Source of the DNA: Sabulicella glaciei
Lineage (GTDB): Bacteria; Pseudomonadota; Alphaproteobacteria; Acetobacterales; Acetobacteraceae
Assembly (NCBI RefSeq): GCF_026183895.1
Contig: NZ_JAPFQI010000001.1
Location: 1,042,662-1,106,661, forward strand
Direction of reading: 5' to 3'
Length of the DNA: 64,000 nt
Below the pieces are notes generated by a model. The model was not told where the DNA came from. It searched no databases and saw nothing but the letters and a program-made list of their open reading frames with translations. This document shows positions 47,122-55,663 of this stretch, piece by piece. Every line of letters starts with the position of its first letter. Position 1 is the first letter of the stretch. Both the position numbers and the translations under genes were made by a program.

Positions 47122-47832
47122 CTAGGCGGAACGCGGCGCGGGCGCAACCGCGTCCACGATGGGCTCAGATGGCGTGGCGGATGGGGGCCTCGCCCGGACG
47201 GACGCCGGGCGGAAGCGGCTTCTGCGGCACGCTGGGCGCGAAGGGCTGGGAGGGCGGTGGGGGGCGCGGCGCATCGCCGAAGGGTTGGGTCGGGGCGCTG
47301 CGCGGCGCTTCCCCTGCCCCTGGCGCAGCGTGCCCATGCACTCGACCATCCGCCCCATCGCGGCGGCGGATCCCGTGAGGCTCACCACCCAGGCGGCCTC
47401 GCTGCCTTCCGGAAACTCCAGGAACAGGCGTGCGCCGTTGCGGAACTGCGCGTCGAAGCGCTCGATCCCGCCGCCCACCGTCCATTCCACGAAGTTGCGC
47501 TGGCCGATGGCGCCGCCCGTGGTCCAGGGCGCGTTGCCGTCCACCCGCAGGCTGAGGCGCAGCCGCGTGCCCTGCGGGATGGACCAGCTCGTCTTGAAGG
47601 CCTGGAAGGTGACGTGGCGGTCGCCGGCGAAGTGCTTGAGGTGCAGCGTCCGCCCCTCCGCGCCCACCACCCGGATGCCGCAGAGCTGGCGCCCGGTCGG
47701 TGTCTGGGCGCGATAGGCGGTCCAGGAGCCGTGGGTGGCGATGTCGGTGGACCACCCGCGCTGCTGGGCGGGGGCCGGGGTCGAGACCAAGCCCGACCCC
47801 AGCAAAAGAACCAAAAATCGAACCCGACGCAT
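47122..47832 (-). CDS. Secreted protein of unknown family, possible C-terminal frameshift
   Basis: As read, 236 residues with a signal peptide (RRVRFLVLLLGSGLVSTPAPAQQ). The mature part up to about residue 175 is a plausible beta-rich domain with two cysteines (GRQLCGIRV and MVECMGTLRQ), loosely like IalB-type invasion-associated proteins, but I cannot assign it. After residue 178 this frame becomes an Arg/Pro/Ser string. A different frame from 47311-47320 gives a Pro-rich tail ending at a stop at 47165-47167 with better codon usage, so the true 3' end may be 47165. It begins 13 bases from the molybdenum hydroxylase gene end. Confidence 0.6.
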   Translation of the reverse strand: MRRVRFLVLLLGSGLVSTPAPAQQRGWSTDIATHGSWTAYRAQTPTGRQLCGIRVVGAEGRTLHLKHFAGDRHVTFQAFKTSWSIPQGTRLRLSLRVDGNAPWTTGGAIGQRNFVEWTVGGGIERFDAQFRNGARLFLEFPEGSEAAWVVSLTGSAAAMGRMVECMGTLRQGQGKRRAAPRPNPSAMRRAPHRPPSPSRPACRRSRFRPASVRARPPSATPSEPIVDAVAPAPRSA

Positions 47833-47845
47833 GCTGGCTCGTTCG

Positions 47846-50047
47846 TCAAACGCCCTGCGCGGCGGCGCGGAACTTCGCGGCGGTGAAGGGAATGCTCCGC
47901 ATCCGCACGCCGGTCGCGTCGAAGATCGCGTTGCCCACGGCACTCGGCACCACCGCCGCGGAGGGTTCGCCCGCGCCCCAGGGGCGTTCCGTCGGGCGGT
48001 CCACCAGATCCACCACGATCTCCGGAATCTCGGGGAAGGTGATGACCTGATAGCTCGCCCAGTCGAGCGAGGTGACGGCCTTGCGGTCGAAGGTCATCTC
48101 CTCCTTGAAGGTACGCGACAGGGTGTGGATCACGTTGCCTTCGACCTGGGAGCGAACGCCGTCCGGGTTGATGATCTGTCCGCAATCATGGCTGCACAGG
48201 AAGCGCGTGACCTTGATGGCGCCGGTGTTGCGGTTCACTTCCACCTCAGCCACCGCGGCGACATAGGTGCGGACCAGCTCATACTTGCAGAAGGTGACGC
48301 CACGCCCGCGCAGCACCTCGCCCGAGCGGTCGTTCTGCGGCGAGGGGCGGGTCTGCCAGTTTGCGATGCGCCCCACGCGCTCAAGCACTTCTCTCGCGCG
48401 CGTTTCCTCGCGCGGGAGCAGCGAAAGGCGCAGTTCCAGCGGGTCTTTGCCGGCGGCGGCGGCCATCTCGTCCAGGAAGGATTCGCTGGCATAGGTGTTC
48501 TGCATCCGTCCGGGCGTGCGGATCCAGGAGGGGCGGAAGGGCGTGGTGTCCAGCCGGTGGCAGGTGGTCTTCACCGCCGGGAAGCCATAGGGCTGGGCCA
48601 GGTTGTGGATGATGTTGCCCGGATGGATCTGGTTCTCGCGCGGCAGCCCGCCCAGTTCGGCCGCCACCAGGTCCACGTTGCCGCCGGCGCCCTTGGGGAT
48701 CCAGGCCTCGGCCTCCCACCCCACGATGTTGCCCTGGGCGTCCAACCCGCCGCGAAGCTCGACGAGGTGGGGCGGCCCCTTGGGGTCCCAGCCATGCTCG
48801 TCATGGCGCATCCACTGCACGCGCACCGGGCGGCCGACCGCCTTGGCGAGCAGCGCCGCATCGGCCGCCGCGTCCTCGTGCCCGTTGCGGCCGTAGCAGC
48901 CCGCGCCCTCCATGTAGATGCAGCGCACCTTCTCCACCGGCTCGGCCAGCATCATCGACAGCTGCTTGCGGAGGTTGTGCGTCGCCTGGGAGGCGGACCA
49001 GGTGGTGAGGCGCCCATCCTTCCACTCGGCCACCGCGCAGGACGGCCCCATGGAGGCGTGGGAGTTGATGCCGAAATCATAGGACGCGGAAAGCTGCCGG
49101 GCCGCGCCGCGCACCGCGCCGGGGGCGTCGCCCCGCTCGCTCGTCACCTGCACCTGCGCGACGGGTGTGGCCTTCACGTGCTCCCACAGGCGGGACTGGT
49201 CGGGCAGGCCGCTCCAGTCCGACCAGCGCACGCGCAGCTCCCGCGCCGCCTTGATGGCCGACCACTCGGTTTCCGCTACGACTCCCACGAAGGCGCCCTG
49301 GTGGACGACGCGCACCACGCCCGGGATGTGGCGGATGCTCGCCTCGTCCACCGCCTCGGCCACCGCGCCCATGGCGGGCGGGCGGACCGGGCGGCCGTGC
49401 AGCATGCCGGGCAGCTTGAAGTCGTGCACATACTCGAAGCGGCCGAACACCTTGTCGGGAATGTCCACGCGCGGCGCGGCGCGGCCGACGACGCGCCGCT
49501 CCTCCGGCGCCTTGATCGGCGCGTTCGCGTCCACCGCCAGTTCGACGCGGCCGGCGCGCACGAGTTCCGCGAGGCTCGCACGCCCGCCCGGGGCGACGAC
49601 CATGCCTTCCTCGATCCGCAGCGACGCGGGCTCGGCGCCGAAGCGCTCGCCGGCGCGGCGAAGCACCTCGCGCCGCAGCGTGGCCGCGGCGGCGCGCAGC
49701 TGCACCCCCGCATTCTGGATGGAGAGCGAGCCATAGGTCGCCCCCTGGTCCGGCGTCAGCGCCGTGTCGCCCTCGACGACGCGGATGCGGCCGAGCGGGA
49801 CGTCCAGTTCCTCCGCCACGATCTGCATGAATCCCGTGCGGATCCCGGTGCCGAGGTCCACCTTGCCGACATAGGCGGTGACGCGCCCATCGGATTCGAG
49901 CGCGAGGAAGGACTCCACCCGGTCGGTGGCGACAGGCTTCTCCGCCCAGGCCAGGGCGCCGCGCGGCGCCCCGCCGGCGGCGAAGGCCACGAGAAGCGCG
50001 CCGCCGGCCTTGAGCAGGGAGCGGCGGTCAGTGGTCATGCGGTCCAT
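47846..50047 (-). CDS. Molybdopterin-binding hydroxylase large subunit, IorB/NicB-like
   Basis: A 733-residue xanthine-dehydrogenase-family large subunit of the isoquinoline 1-oxidoreductase beta type. A Tat signal (TTDRRSLLKAGGALLVAFAAG) indicates periplasmic export with cofactor. The ending contains WGAGEPSAAVVPSAVGN, where the family has its catalytic glutamate. ATG 50047 has GAGGGAGG upstream; ATG 50038 is an alternative. Its small 2Fe-2S subunit is encoded just upstream. These enzymes hydroxylate N-heterocycles or oxidise aldehydes. Confidence 0.92.
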   Translation of the reverse strand: MDRMTTDRRSLLKAGGALLVAFAAGGAPRGALAWAEKPVATDRVESFLALESDGRVTAYVGKVDLGTGIRTGFMQIVAEELDVPLGRIRVVEGDTALTPDQGATYGSLSIQNAGVQLRAAAATLRREVLRRAGERFGAEPASLRIEEGMVVAPGGRASLAELVRAGRVELAVDANAPIKAPEERRVVGRAAPRVDIPDKVFGRFEYVHDFKLPGMLHGRPVRPPAMGAVAEAVDEASIRHIPGVVRVVHQGAFVGVVAETEWSAIKAARELRVRWSDWSGLPDQSRLWEHVKATPVAQVQVTSERGDAPGAVRGAARQLSASYDFGINSHASMGPSCAVAEWKDGRLTTWSASQATHNLRKQLSMMLAEPVEKVRCIYMEGAGCYGRNGHEDAAADAALLAKAVGRPVRVQWMRHDEHGWDPKGPPHLVELRGGLDAQGNIVGWEAEAWIPKGAGGNVDLVAAELGGLPRENQIHPGNIIHNLAQPYGFPAVKTTCHRLDTTPFRPSWIRTPGRMQNTYASESFLDEMAAAAGKDPLELRLSLLPREETRAREVLERVGRIANWQTRPSPQNDRSGEVLRGRGVTFCKYELVRTYVAAVAEVEVNRNTGAIKVTRFLCSHDCGQIINPDGVRSQVEGNVIHTLSRTFKEEMTFDRKAVTSLDWASYQVITFPEIPEIVVDLVDRPTERPWGAGEPSAAVVPSAVGNAIFDATGVRMRSIPFTAAKFRAAAQGV

Positions 50048-50058
50048 CGCTTCCTCCC

Positions 50059-50523
50059 TCAGCCCTGCGCGGCGCGCAGCACGGCGGCAACGACGCGCGG
50101 ATGCGTGCCGCAGCGGCAGATGTTGTTGGCCAGCGTCTCCTTCACCTGATCGGCGCTGGGACGCGGGTTGCGCTCCAGCAGGGCGGCACTCTCCATGATC
50201 ATGCCGTTGGTGCAGTAGCCGCACTGCACCGCCTGCTCCTCGATGAAGGCGGATTGCAGCTTGTGCGGGTTCTCCGGCGTGCCGAGGCCTTCCAGCGTCA
50301 CCACGCGCTTGCCGGCGGCCTCGGCCACCGGGAGCACGCAGGAGCGGACGGCTGCGCCGTCCACATGCACGGTGCAGGCGCCGCATTGGGCAAGGCCGCA
50401 GCCGTAATGCGGGCCGGTCAGGCCCACCTCGTTCCGCAGCGCGTAGAGCAGCGGCATCTGCGGATCGTCCACGGCAACGGTGACTGCGCGGCCATTGACC
50501 GTCAGGGCGAGACTCTGACTCAT
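50059..50523 (-). CDS. (2Fe-2S)-binding hydroxylase small subunit, IorA-like
   Basis: A 154-residue electron-transfer subunit with two [2Fe-2S] sites. The N-terminal plant-type ferredoxin motif is YGCGLAQCGACTVHVDG with the fourth cysteine in VRSCVLP; the C-terminal helical domain has VQCGYCTNGMIM and NNICRCGTHPRV. It pairs with the following molybdopterin subunit, 11 bases downstream. ATG 50523 is the family start. Confidence 0.95.
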   Translation of the reverse strand: MSQSLALTVNGRAVTVAVDDPQMPLLYALRNEVGLTGPHYGCGLAQCGACTVHVDGAAVRSCVLPVAEAAGKRVVTLEGLGTPENPHKLQSAFIEEQAVQCGYCTNGMIMESAALLERNPRPSADQVKETLANNICRCGTHPRVVAAVLRAAQG

Positions 50524-50540
50524 GAGGGCTTCCTCCGGAG

Positions 50541-50561
50541 GCGCCGGTGCGGTGCCGGCGC
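50541..50561. other. 7-base perfect hairpin between two minus-strand genes
   Basis: GCGCCGG (50541-50547) and CCGGCGC (50555-50561) pair around TGCGGTG, in the 85-base gap after the HMG-CoA-lyase-type gene and before the 2Fe-2S subunit. It may mark the border of two transcripts; no T run. Confidence 0.35.
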
Positions 50562-50608
50562 TTTGGAGGGAAGCAAAGCCCAGCGCGGGTTTCCCCGCAA
50601 CCGGATTG

Positions 50609-51499
50609 TCAGACGGCTTCTCGTGCCGCCGGCACCCCGCGCACCCGCCCGCCCGGAAGCGCGCCGGGCACGGAGGCCGCGAGATCCGCCGCCTCCAGCA
50701 GCTTCGACCAGTCCAGCCCGGTCTCCAGCCCCATGCGGCGGAACACCCAGGCCAAGTCTTCCATCGCCGTGTTGCCGGTGGCGCCGGGCGCGTAGGGGCA
50801 GCCGCCGATGCCGCCGGAGCCGGCGTCGAAGACCCGGCACCCCGCCTCATAGGCGGCGAGGTTGTTGAGGACGCCCATCCCGTAGGTGTCGTGGCCGTGG
50901 AAGGCGAAGCGGTTGCCCCAGGAGTTGATGGCGTGGGTGAAGACGCGCCGTACCTGGTCCGGCGCGGCATTGCCCGTGGTGTCGCAGATGCTGACCTCGA
51001 TGTCGGGCGACAGCGATTGCACCCGCTCCACCCAGTCGAGCGCGTCCATCTCCGGCACCACGCCCTCGAAGGGGCAATGGAAGGCGCAGGACAGGTTGAA
51101 CCGCACCTTCACGCCTTTCGGCACCTCACGCAGCAGGGCGGAAAGCTCGGCGAAGCTATCCATGCGGGAACGGTTGAGGTTGGCGCGGTTGTGGCTCTCC
51201 GTCACGCTCATGAAGAAGCCGAGGCGATGCGCCCCCGCCTGCATCGCCGCATCGAAGCCGCGCCGGTTCGGCACCAGCACGGTGCATTCGAGGCCCGGCA
51301 ATTCGCGTGCCGCGGCCAGCACCTCCCCGGTATCGGCCATTTGCGGGATGGCCTTGGGCGAAACGAAGGAGCCGACCTCCATGCGCCGGATTCCCGCCGC
51401 GTGCAGGGCGCGGACCAGGGCGATCTTGGTGTCGGTCGGAACCCATTCCCTGATGGGCTGCAGCCCGTCGCGGGGGGAAACCTCGGAAAGCTGGATCAT
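50609..51499 (-). CDS. Hydroxymethylglutaryl-CoA lyase-like enzyme
   Basis: A 296-residue HMGL-family TIM-barrel lyase: catalytic SPRDGLQ, metal histidines in FHGHDTYGMG and the mobile-loop cysteine in GGIGGCPYAPGATGN. It cleaves 3-hydroxy-3-methylglutaryl-CoA or a related substrate to acetyl-CoA plus a keto acid. Its start overlaps the stop of the CoA transferase (ATGA), suggesting that the transferase makes its CoA substrate. Confidence 0.92.
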   Translation of the reverse strand: MIQLSEVSPRDGLQPIREWVPTDTKIALVRALHAAGIRRMEVGSFVSPKAIPQMADTGEVLAAARELPGLECTVLVPNRRGFDAAMQAGAHRLGFFMSVTESHNRANLNRSRMDSFAELSALLREVPKGVKVRFNLSCAFHCPFEGVVPEMDALDWVERVQSLSPDIEVSICDTTGNAAPDQVRRVFTHAINSWGNRFAFHGHDTYGMGVLNNLAAYEAGCRVFDAGSGGIGGCPYAPGATGNTAMEDLAWVFRRMGLETGLDWSKLLEAADLAASVPGALPGGRVRGVPAAREAV

Positions 51500-52686
51500 G
51501 CGCGGGGCTCCCCCAGGATCTCGTGGAACACGCGGTCATTGTCCGCGCCGGCCTCGCGGCCGGTCCAGCGGATCATCTCCTCCGGCCCCACGCCGTCCAT
51601 GCGGAAGGGGGGTGCGGGATGAAGCACCTCGCCGAGCAGCGGGTCCTGCACGCGGGCGACGAGGTGGCGCGCCTGGAAGTGCGGATCCTCGGCGCAATCC
51701 TTGATGTCGTACAGGCGGGAGCAGGGAACTTCCGCACCTTCCAGCAGGTCCTGCGCCTCGGCGGCGGGCAGGGTGCGGGTCCAGGCGGCGATGGCTTCGT
51801 CCAATTCGGGGGCGTGGGCGCAGCGCCCGCCATTCGTTGCCATGCGCGGGTCGTCGCGCAGGTCGGAGCGTCCGATCATCGTCATCAGGCGGGCGTAGAT
51901 GAGGTCGCTATTGCCCGCGATGCAGAGCCATCTCCCGTCGGCGCAAGGATACGTGTTGGTGGGCGCGGCCGTGGCGATGGCGGCGCCTTGGGGCTGCCGC
52001 ACCCAGCCGAACAGCCCGTGCTCCGTGAGCATCCCCTCCATCAGCGAGAACACGGAGGAGACGAGGTCCAGGTCGAGCACGCGCCCCTTCCCGCCACCGC
52101 GGTCCCGCCCCCAGCAGGCGGACACCACCGCAAGCGCCGCATACATGCCGGCAAGGTCGTCGCTGATCGAGACGCCGCAGCGCGGTGGCGGGTACTCATG
52201 CTGCCCTGGATTGGCTGTCAGGTGGCGCAGGCCGCCCATCGCCTCGCCGATCGCGCCGAAGGCCGGCTTGTCGCGATAGGGCCCGTCCTGCCCGTAGCCG
52301 GAGATGCGCGCGACGACGAGGCCAGGATTCTCGGCCTGCAGCGTGGCGGGGCCAAGGCCGATCCGCTCCAGGTAGCCGGGGCGGAAATTCTCCACCACCG
52401 CGTCGGCGCGCGCGCAAAGCGCCGTCACACGCCGCTTTCCTTCCTCGCTCTTCAGGTCGAGCGTGACGGAGAGCTTGTTGCGCCCATGGACGGAGAACCA
52501 GACCGAATGCCCGTCCTTCTGTGCGCCCCAGCCGCGAAAGGGGTCTCCGCCCGGTGGCTCCACCTTGATGACCTCGGCGCCCAGATCGGCGAGCAGCCGG
52601 GTGCAGAAGGGCGCGGCGATGTAGTGGCCCAGTTCGACGACCTTTAAACCTTCCAGAGGCAGCAAGGAACGGCTCTCCCGACGCAT
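51496..52686 (-). CDS. CaiB/BaiF-family CoA transferase
   Basis: A 396-residue type III CoA transferase in standard order: LPLEGLKVVELGHYIAAP, ADLGAEVIKVEPPGGD, ENFRPGYLERIG, ISGYGQDGPYRDKPA and the catalytic-aspartate segment SISDDLAGMYAA, then the small domain (TYPCADGRWLCIAGN). ATG 52686 has AAGGAAGG just upstream, though the frame is open to 52866. It transfers CoA between acids and is coupled with the HMG-CoA-lyase-like gene. Confidence 0.92.
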   Translation of the reverse strand: MRRESRSLLPLEGLKVVELGHYIAAPFCTRLLADLGAEVIKVEPPGGDPFRGWGAQKDGHSVWFSVHGRNKLSVTLDLKSEEGKRRVTALCARADAVVENFRPGYLERIGLGPATLQAENPGLVVARISGYGQDGPYRDKPAFGAIGEAMGGLRHLTANPGQHEYPPPRCGVSISDDLAGMYAALAVVSACWGRDRGGGKGRVLDLDLVSSVFSLMEGMLTEHGLFGWVRQPQGAAIATAAPTNTYPCADGRWLCIAGNSDLIYARLMTMIGRSDLRDDPRMATNGGRCAHAPELDEAIAAWTRTLPAAEAQDLLEGAEVPCSRLYDIKDCAEDPHFQARHLVARVQDPLLGEVLHPAPPFRMDGVGPEEMIRWTGREAGADNDRVFHEILGEPRA

Positions 52687-52973
52687 GAACCTTCCTTGAT
52701 AGCCTGAAGGGAGGAGACGGCAAACCATTGCATGATTTTTCCACAGCCTTTCCGCAACCATCTCCTGTGGCTCCGCATTGATGGGATGCACGGGAGCAGT
52801 CCCCCCCGACTCTCCCTTGTCTCTCCCGGATGTGCTCCCGAGAGCCGTCTTGGCTCCGGGTGACACCTAACTTAAGGGGGGTGGGCGCCCCCCCGTGCCC
52901 ACCCCTCCTTTTTTTCGTCTGGGCATTGGGACCGCGCCTTCCATCGTCGCAGCCACGCCCTTATTCGGCATCG
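52687..52973 (+). ncRNA. Structured intergenic region: candidate small RNA or attenuator leader
   Basis: The 287-base gap between two divergent genes holds several inverted repeats on the plus strand: CCACAG/CTGTGG (52741-52746, 52765-52770), CGGGAGCA/TGCTCCCG (52791-52798, 52833-52840), a stem CCCG-A-GAGCC/GGCTCCGGG (52837-52846, 52852-52860) and an intrinsic terminator at 52876-52915. The second and third overlap at 52837-52840 and cannot form together. I could not match it to 6S, SRP, tmRNA or RNase P. It could be an independent RNA or a leader of the phosphorylase gene at 52974. Confidence 0.4.
52876..52915 (+). terminator. Strong intrinsic terminator with T7 tract
   Basis: Bases 52876-52886 pair with 52897-52907 (eleven pairs including one G-U), loop of ten, then CC... 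and TTTTTTT at 52909-52915. It lies 58 bases before the phosphorylase start, with no plus-strand protein gene ending nearby. Confidence 0.75.
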
Positions 52974-53609
52974 ATGCCACCTCTCCTGCCCTCGGGCTGC
53001 CTCCTGGTCTGCGGGCTGCGCGCGGAGGCGGCGCTGCTCCCTCGCGTGCGGGCTGTCCATGCCGGTGGTGACAGGGCGCGCCTGGACGCGGCGCTTGATC
53101 GGGAAACTCCGACGGCGATCCTTTCGTTCGGGCTAGCCGGCGGGTTGGATCCGGCGCTGCCTCCCGGCACCCTTCTGATCGCCGCGGGCCTTTGGGGCGA
53201 GGGATCGGCCGATGCAGGCTGGTCGCTGCGCCTCGCGGCCGCCACGGGCGCCGTCCCTGCCCTGCTGGTAGGCGGTGCCGAAGCGGTCGTCACACCCGCA
53301 GCCAAGGCGGCGCTGCGCGCGCAAACGGGCGCGGCCGCGGTGGACATGGAATCCGCCATCGCCCTGCGCCATGCCCTGCGGCGTGGCATTCCTTTCGCAG
53401 CGCTGCGCGCAGTGGGCGACCCAGCGGACGCAGGGGTGCCTCCGTCAGCCCTGGCCGGAATGACGCCGGAAGGCGATGTCGCGCCCGGACGCGTCCTGCT
53501 TTCGCTGCTGCGTCGCCCCGGCGATCTGCCTGGCCTTCTTCGCGTCGCACGGCACAGCGGAACGGCCATGAAGCGGCTGCGCCTTGCGGCGAGGGCTCTC
53601 ACCGCGTAA
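52974..53609 (+). CDS. HpnG-like hopanoid-associated phosphorylase
   Basis: A 211-residue nucleoside-phosphorylase-fold protein: LLVCGLRAEAALL, ILSFGLAGGLDPALPPGTLLIA and the AAVDMESA motif. Proteins of this type are linked to hopanoid side-chain synthesis (HpnG removes adenine from adenosylhopane). No other hopanoid genes are in the window, so an MTA/SAH-type nucleosidase remains possible. ATG 52974 is the first start giving the family N-terminus; upstream in-frame sequence is the terminator region. Confidence 0.82.
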   Translation: MPPLLPSGCLLVCGLRAEAALLPRVRAVHAGGDRARLDAALDRETPTAILSFGLAGGLDPALPPGTLLIAAGLWGEGSADAGWSLRLAAATGAVPALLVGGAEAVVTPAAKAALRAQTGAAAVDMESAIALRHALRRGIPFAALRAVGDPADAGVPPSALAGMTPEGDVAPGRVLLSLLRRPGDLPGLLRVARHSGTAMKRLRLAARALTA

Positions 53610-53640
53610 CCAAACGCCACTACGCCAAGGGTTACACGCA

Positions 53641-54603
53641 ATGAATCGTCGCCAGATCCTTTCCGCCCTTCCAGTCGCTGCCTTTTCCGCCCCTGCCCTC
53701 GCCCAGGAATGGCCGGCCGGTCCGGTGCGCGGCATCGTCCCCTTTGCGGCGGGCAGCGCGACGGACACGGTGGCGAGGCTGTTCGGCGAACGGATGCGCG
53801 AGGTGCTGGGCCAGCCCGTCGTCATCGAGAACCGCGCCGGCGCCAACGGCCTCATCGGCGCCGAGGCCGTGGCACGCGCCGCGCCGGACGGCCAGACCGT
53901 GCTGTTCGGAACCAACTCGACCAATGCCGCCGCGAATGCGCTGTTCCGCCGCGTGCCCTTCGACATGGAGCGGGACTTCATCACCGTCTCCACCCTTTGC
54001 TCCGTGCCGCTGCTGGTAGCCGTCTCCGCCAGCTCCCCCTATCGCAACCTGCGCCAGCTCCTGGACGCGGCGCGGGCACGGCCGGAGGCGGTCACCTTCG
54101 CTTCGGCCTCCTCCTCGCAGCGCGTGGCGGCGGAGATGCTGGCCTCCATGGCCGGGGTGAAGATGCTGCACGTACCCTACCGCTCATCGCCCAACGCGGT
54201 GCAGGACCTGATCTCGGGCCGGGTGGACGTGTTCGTAGCGGACCAGGCGGTGATCCTGCCGGGCGTCCAGGGCGGGCAGCTGCGCTCGCTCGCCGTGACC
54301 ACGCGCCAGCGCTCCGCCCAGCTGCCCGACGTGGCGCCGGTCGCGGAGCAGGGGCTGCCGGATTACGAAATCTTCGCCTGGTTCGTGCTTTGCGTGCCGG
54401 CGGGCACCCCCGCTCGTGCCGTCGAGCGGCTGAACGCCGCCGTGCGCCACGCCGCCGCCGACGCCACGCTGCGGGAGCGCCTGGGCAGCGGCTTCGGCAT
54501 GCAGGTCCGCGCCTCCAGCCCCGAAGAAGCGCGCGAATTCACCCGCGCCGAGACGGCGAAGTGGACCAATGCCATCCGCGCCGCCGGGATCGAGCCGGAG
54601 TGA
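53641..54603 (+). CDS. Bug/TctC-family periplasmic solute receptor
   Basis: A 320-residue tripartite tricarboxylate transporter receptor with signal peptide [21 protein letters not shown]. Bug-family features: [40 protein letters not shown] and [15 protein letters not shown]. No TctA/TctB membrane genes lie nearby, as is common for these receptors. ATG 53641; an upstream GTG/ATG in frame would only add an unlikely N-terminus. Confidence 0.92.
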   Translation: MNRRQILSALPVAAFSAPALAQEWPAGPVRGIVPFAAGSATDTVARLFGERMREVLGQPVVIENRAGANGLIGAEAVARAAPDGQTVLFGTNSTNAAANALFRRVPFDMERDFITVSTLCSVPLLVAVSASSPYRNLRQLLDAARARPEAVTFASASSSQRVAAEMLASMAGVKMLHVPYRSSPNAVQDLISGRVDVFVADQAVILPGVQGGQLRSLAVTTRQRSAQLPDVAPVAEQGLPDYEIFAWFVLCVPAGTPARAVERLNAAVRHAAADATLRERLGSGFGMQVRASSPEEAREFTRAETAKWTNAIRAAGIEPE

Positions 54604-54641
54604 GACGCCCCGGGGCGCTCATGACCCTTGCGGGAAGCCCC

Positions 54642-54669
54642 GCTCCGGCCCCACATGGGAAGCCGGAGC
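54642..54669 (+). other. 7-base hairpin just before moaA
   Basis: GCTCCGG (54642-54648) pairs with CCGGAGC (54663-54669), ending eight bases before the moaA ATG. A palindrome CGCCCCGGGGCG lies at 54605-54616. They may end the receptor transcript or affect moaA translation; no Moco-riboswitch signature is evident. Confidence 0.35.
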
Positions 54670-54676
54670 GCCCTTC

Positions 54677-55663
54677 ATGATTGATCCCTTCGGCCGCAGC
54701 GTCACCTATCTCCGCGTCTCGGTCACCGACCGGTGCGACCTTCGCTGTGTCTATTGCATGGCGGAGGACATGACCTTCCTCCCCAAGAGCGAGGTCCTGT
54801 CCCTGGAAGAGCTGGACCGGCTCTGCGGTGCTTTCGTCTCGATGGGAGTCCGCAAGCTGCGCCTGACGGGCGGCGAGCCGTTGGTGCGCCGCAACGTCAT
54901 GTCGCTGATCGAGAGCCTGGGCGCGCGGATCGGCCACGGGCTGGATGAGCTGACGCTCACCACCAACGGCACCCAGTTGGCGAAGCATGCCGAGGGGCTG
55001 TTCCGCGCCGGGGTGCGGCGCGTCAACGTCTCGCTCGACACGCTCGATGCGGCCCGCTTCAAGGAAGCGACGCGCTGGGGCGACATCGCCAAGGTGCTGG
55101 AGGGGATCTACGCCGCGAAGGCAGCCGGGCTGCACGTCAAGATCAACGCCGTCGCGCTGAAGGGCGTGAACGAGGACGAGTTCGACCGCATGCTCTCCTG
55201 GTGCGGCGAGCATGGCTTCGACCTTTGCCTGATCGAGACCATGCCGCTCGGCGAGGTGGAAGGCGACCGCGCCGACCAGTTCCTGCCGCTTTCCACCGTG
55301 AAGCGGCAGCTGGCGCAACGCTGGACGCTGAACCCGACCTCCTTCACGACGGGCGGGCCAGCCCGCTACTACGACGTGGCGGAAACCGGCACGCGGCTCG
55401 GTCTCATCACGCCGCTGACCCATAATTTCTGCGAAAGCTGCAATCGTGTGCGCCTCACCTGCACCGGCACGCTCTACATGTGCCTGGGCCAGGAGGACGC
55501 GGCGGACCTCCGCGCCCCGCTGCGGGACCCGGAACTGGGAGAGGACGGGCTGAAGCAGGCCATTCGCAACGCCATCGCCCGCAAGCCCAAGGGACACGAC
55601 TTCGTGATCGAGCGGGCGCGCGATCCGGCCCTGTCGCGCCACATGAGCGTGACGGGCGGCTGA
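54677..55663 (+). CDS. moaA: GTP 3',8-cyclase MoaA
   Basis: A 328-residue radical SAM enzyme for the first step of molybdopterin synthesis. The N-terminal cluster cysteines are C20, C24 and C27 in [10 protein letters not shown]; the C-terminal cluster lies in [12 protein letters not shown]; the tail HMSVTGG ends in the conserved double glycine. ATG 54677 gives exactly the family length. It supplies cofactor for enzymes such as the molybdenum hydroxylase encoded at 47846-50523. Confidence 0.96.
   Translation: MIDPFGRSVTYLRVSVTDRCDLRCVYCMAEDMTFLPKSEVLSLEELDRLCGAFVSMGVRKLRLTGGEPLVRRNVMSLIESLGARIGHGLDELTLTTNGTQLAKHAEGLFRAGVRRVNVSLDTLDAARFKEATRWGDIAKVLEGIYAAKAAGLHVKINAVALKGVNEDEFDRMLSWCGEHGFDLCLIETMPLGEVEGDRADQFLPLSTVKRQLAQRWTLNPTSFTTGGPARYYDVAETGTRLGLITPLTHNFCESCNRVRLTCTGTLYMCLGQEDAADLRAPLRDPELGEDGLKQAIRNAIARKPKGHDFVIERARDPALSRHMSVTGG

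Noticed and set aside
52687..52973. 6S RNA, SRP RNA or tmRNA in the structured gap.
   Set aside because: No SRP tetraloop motif, tRNA-like end or recognisable 6S central bubble could be identified by eye; left as an unassigned candidate.
54603..54677. Moco riboswitch before moaA.
   Set aside because: The 73-base gap is too short for the known motif and its conserved stems are not seen.
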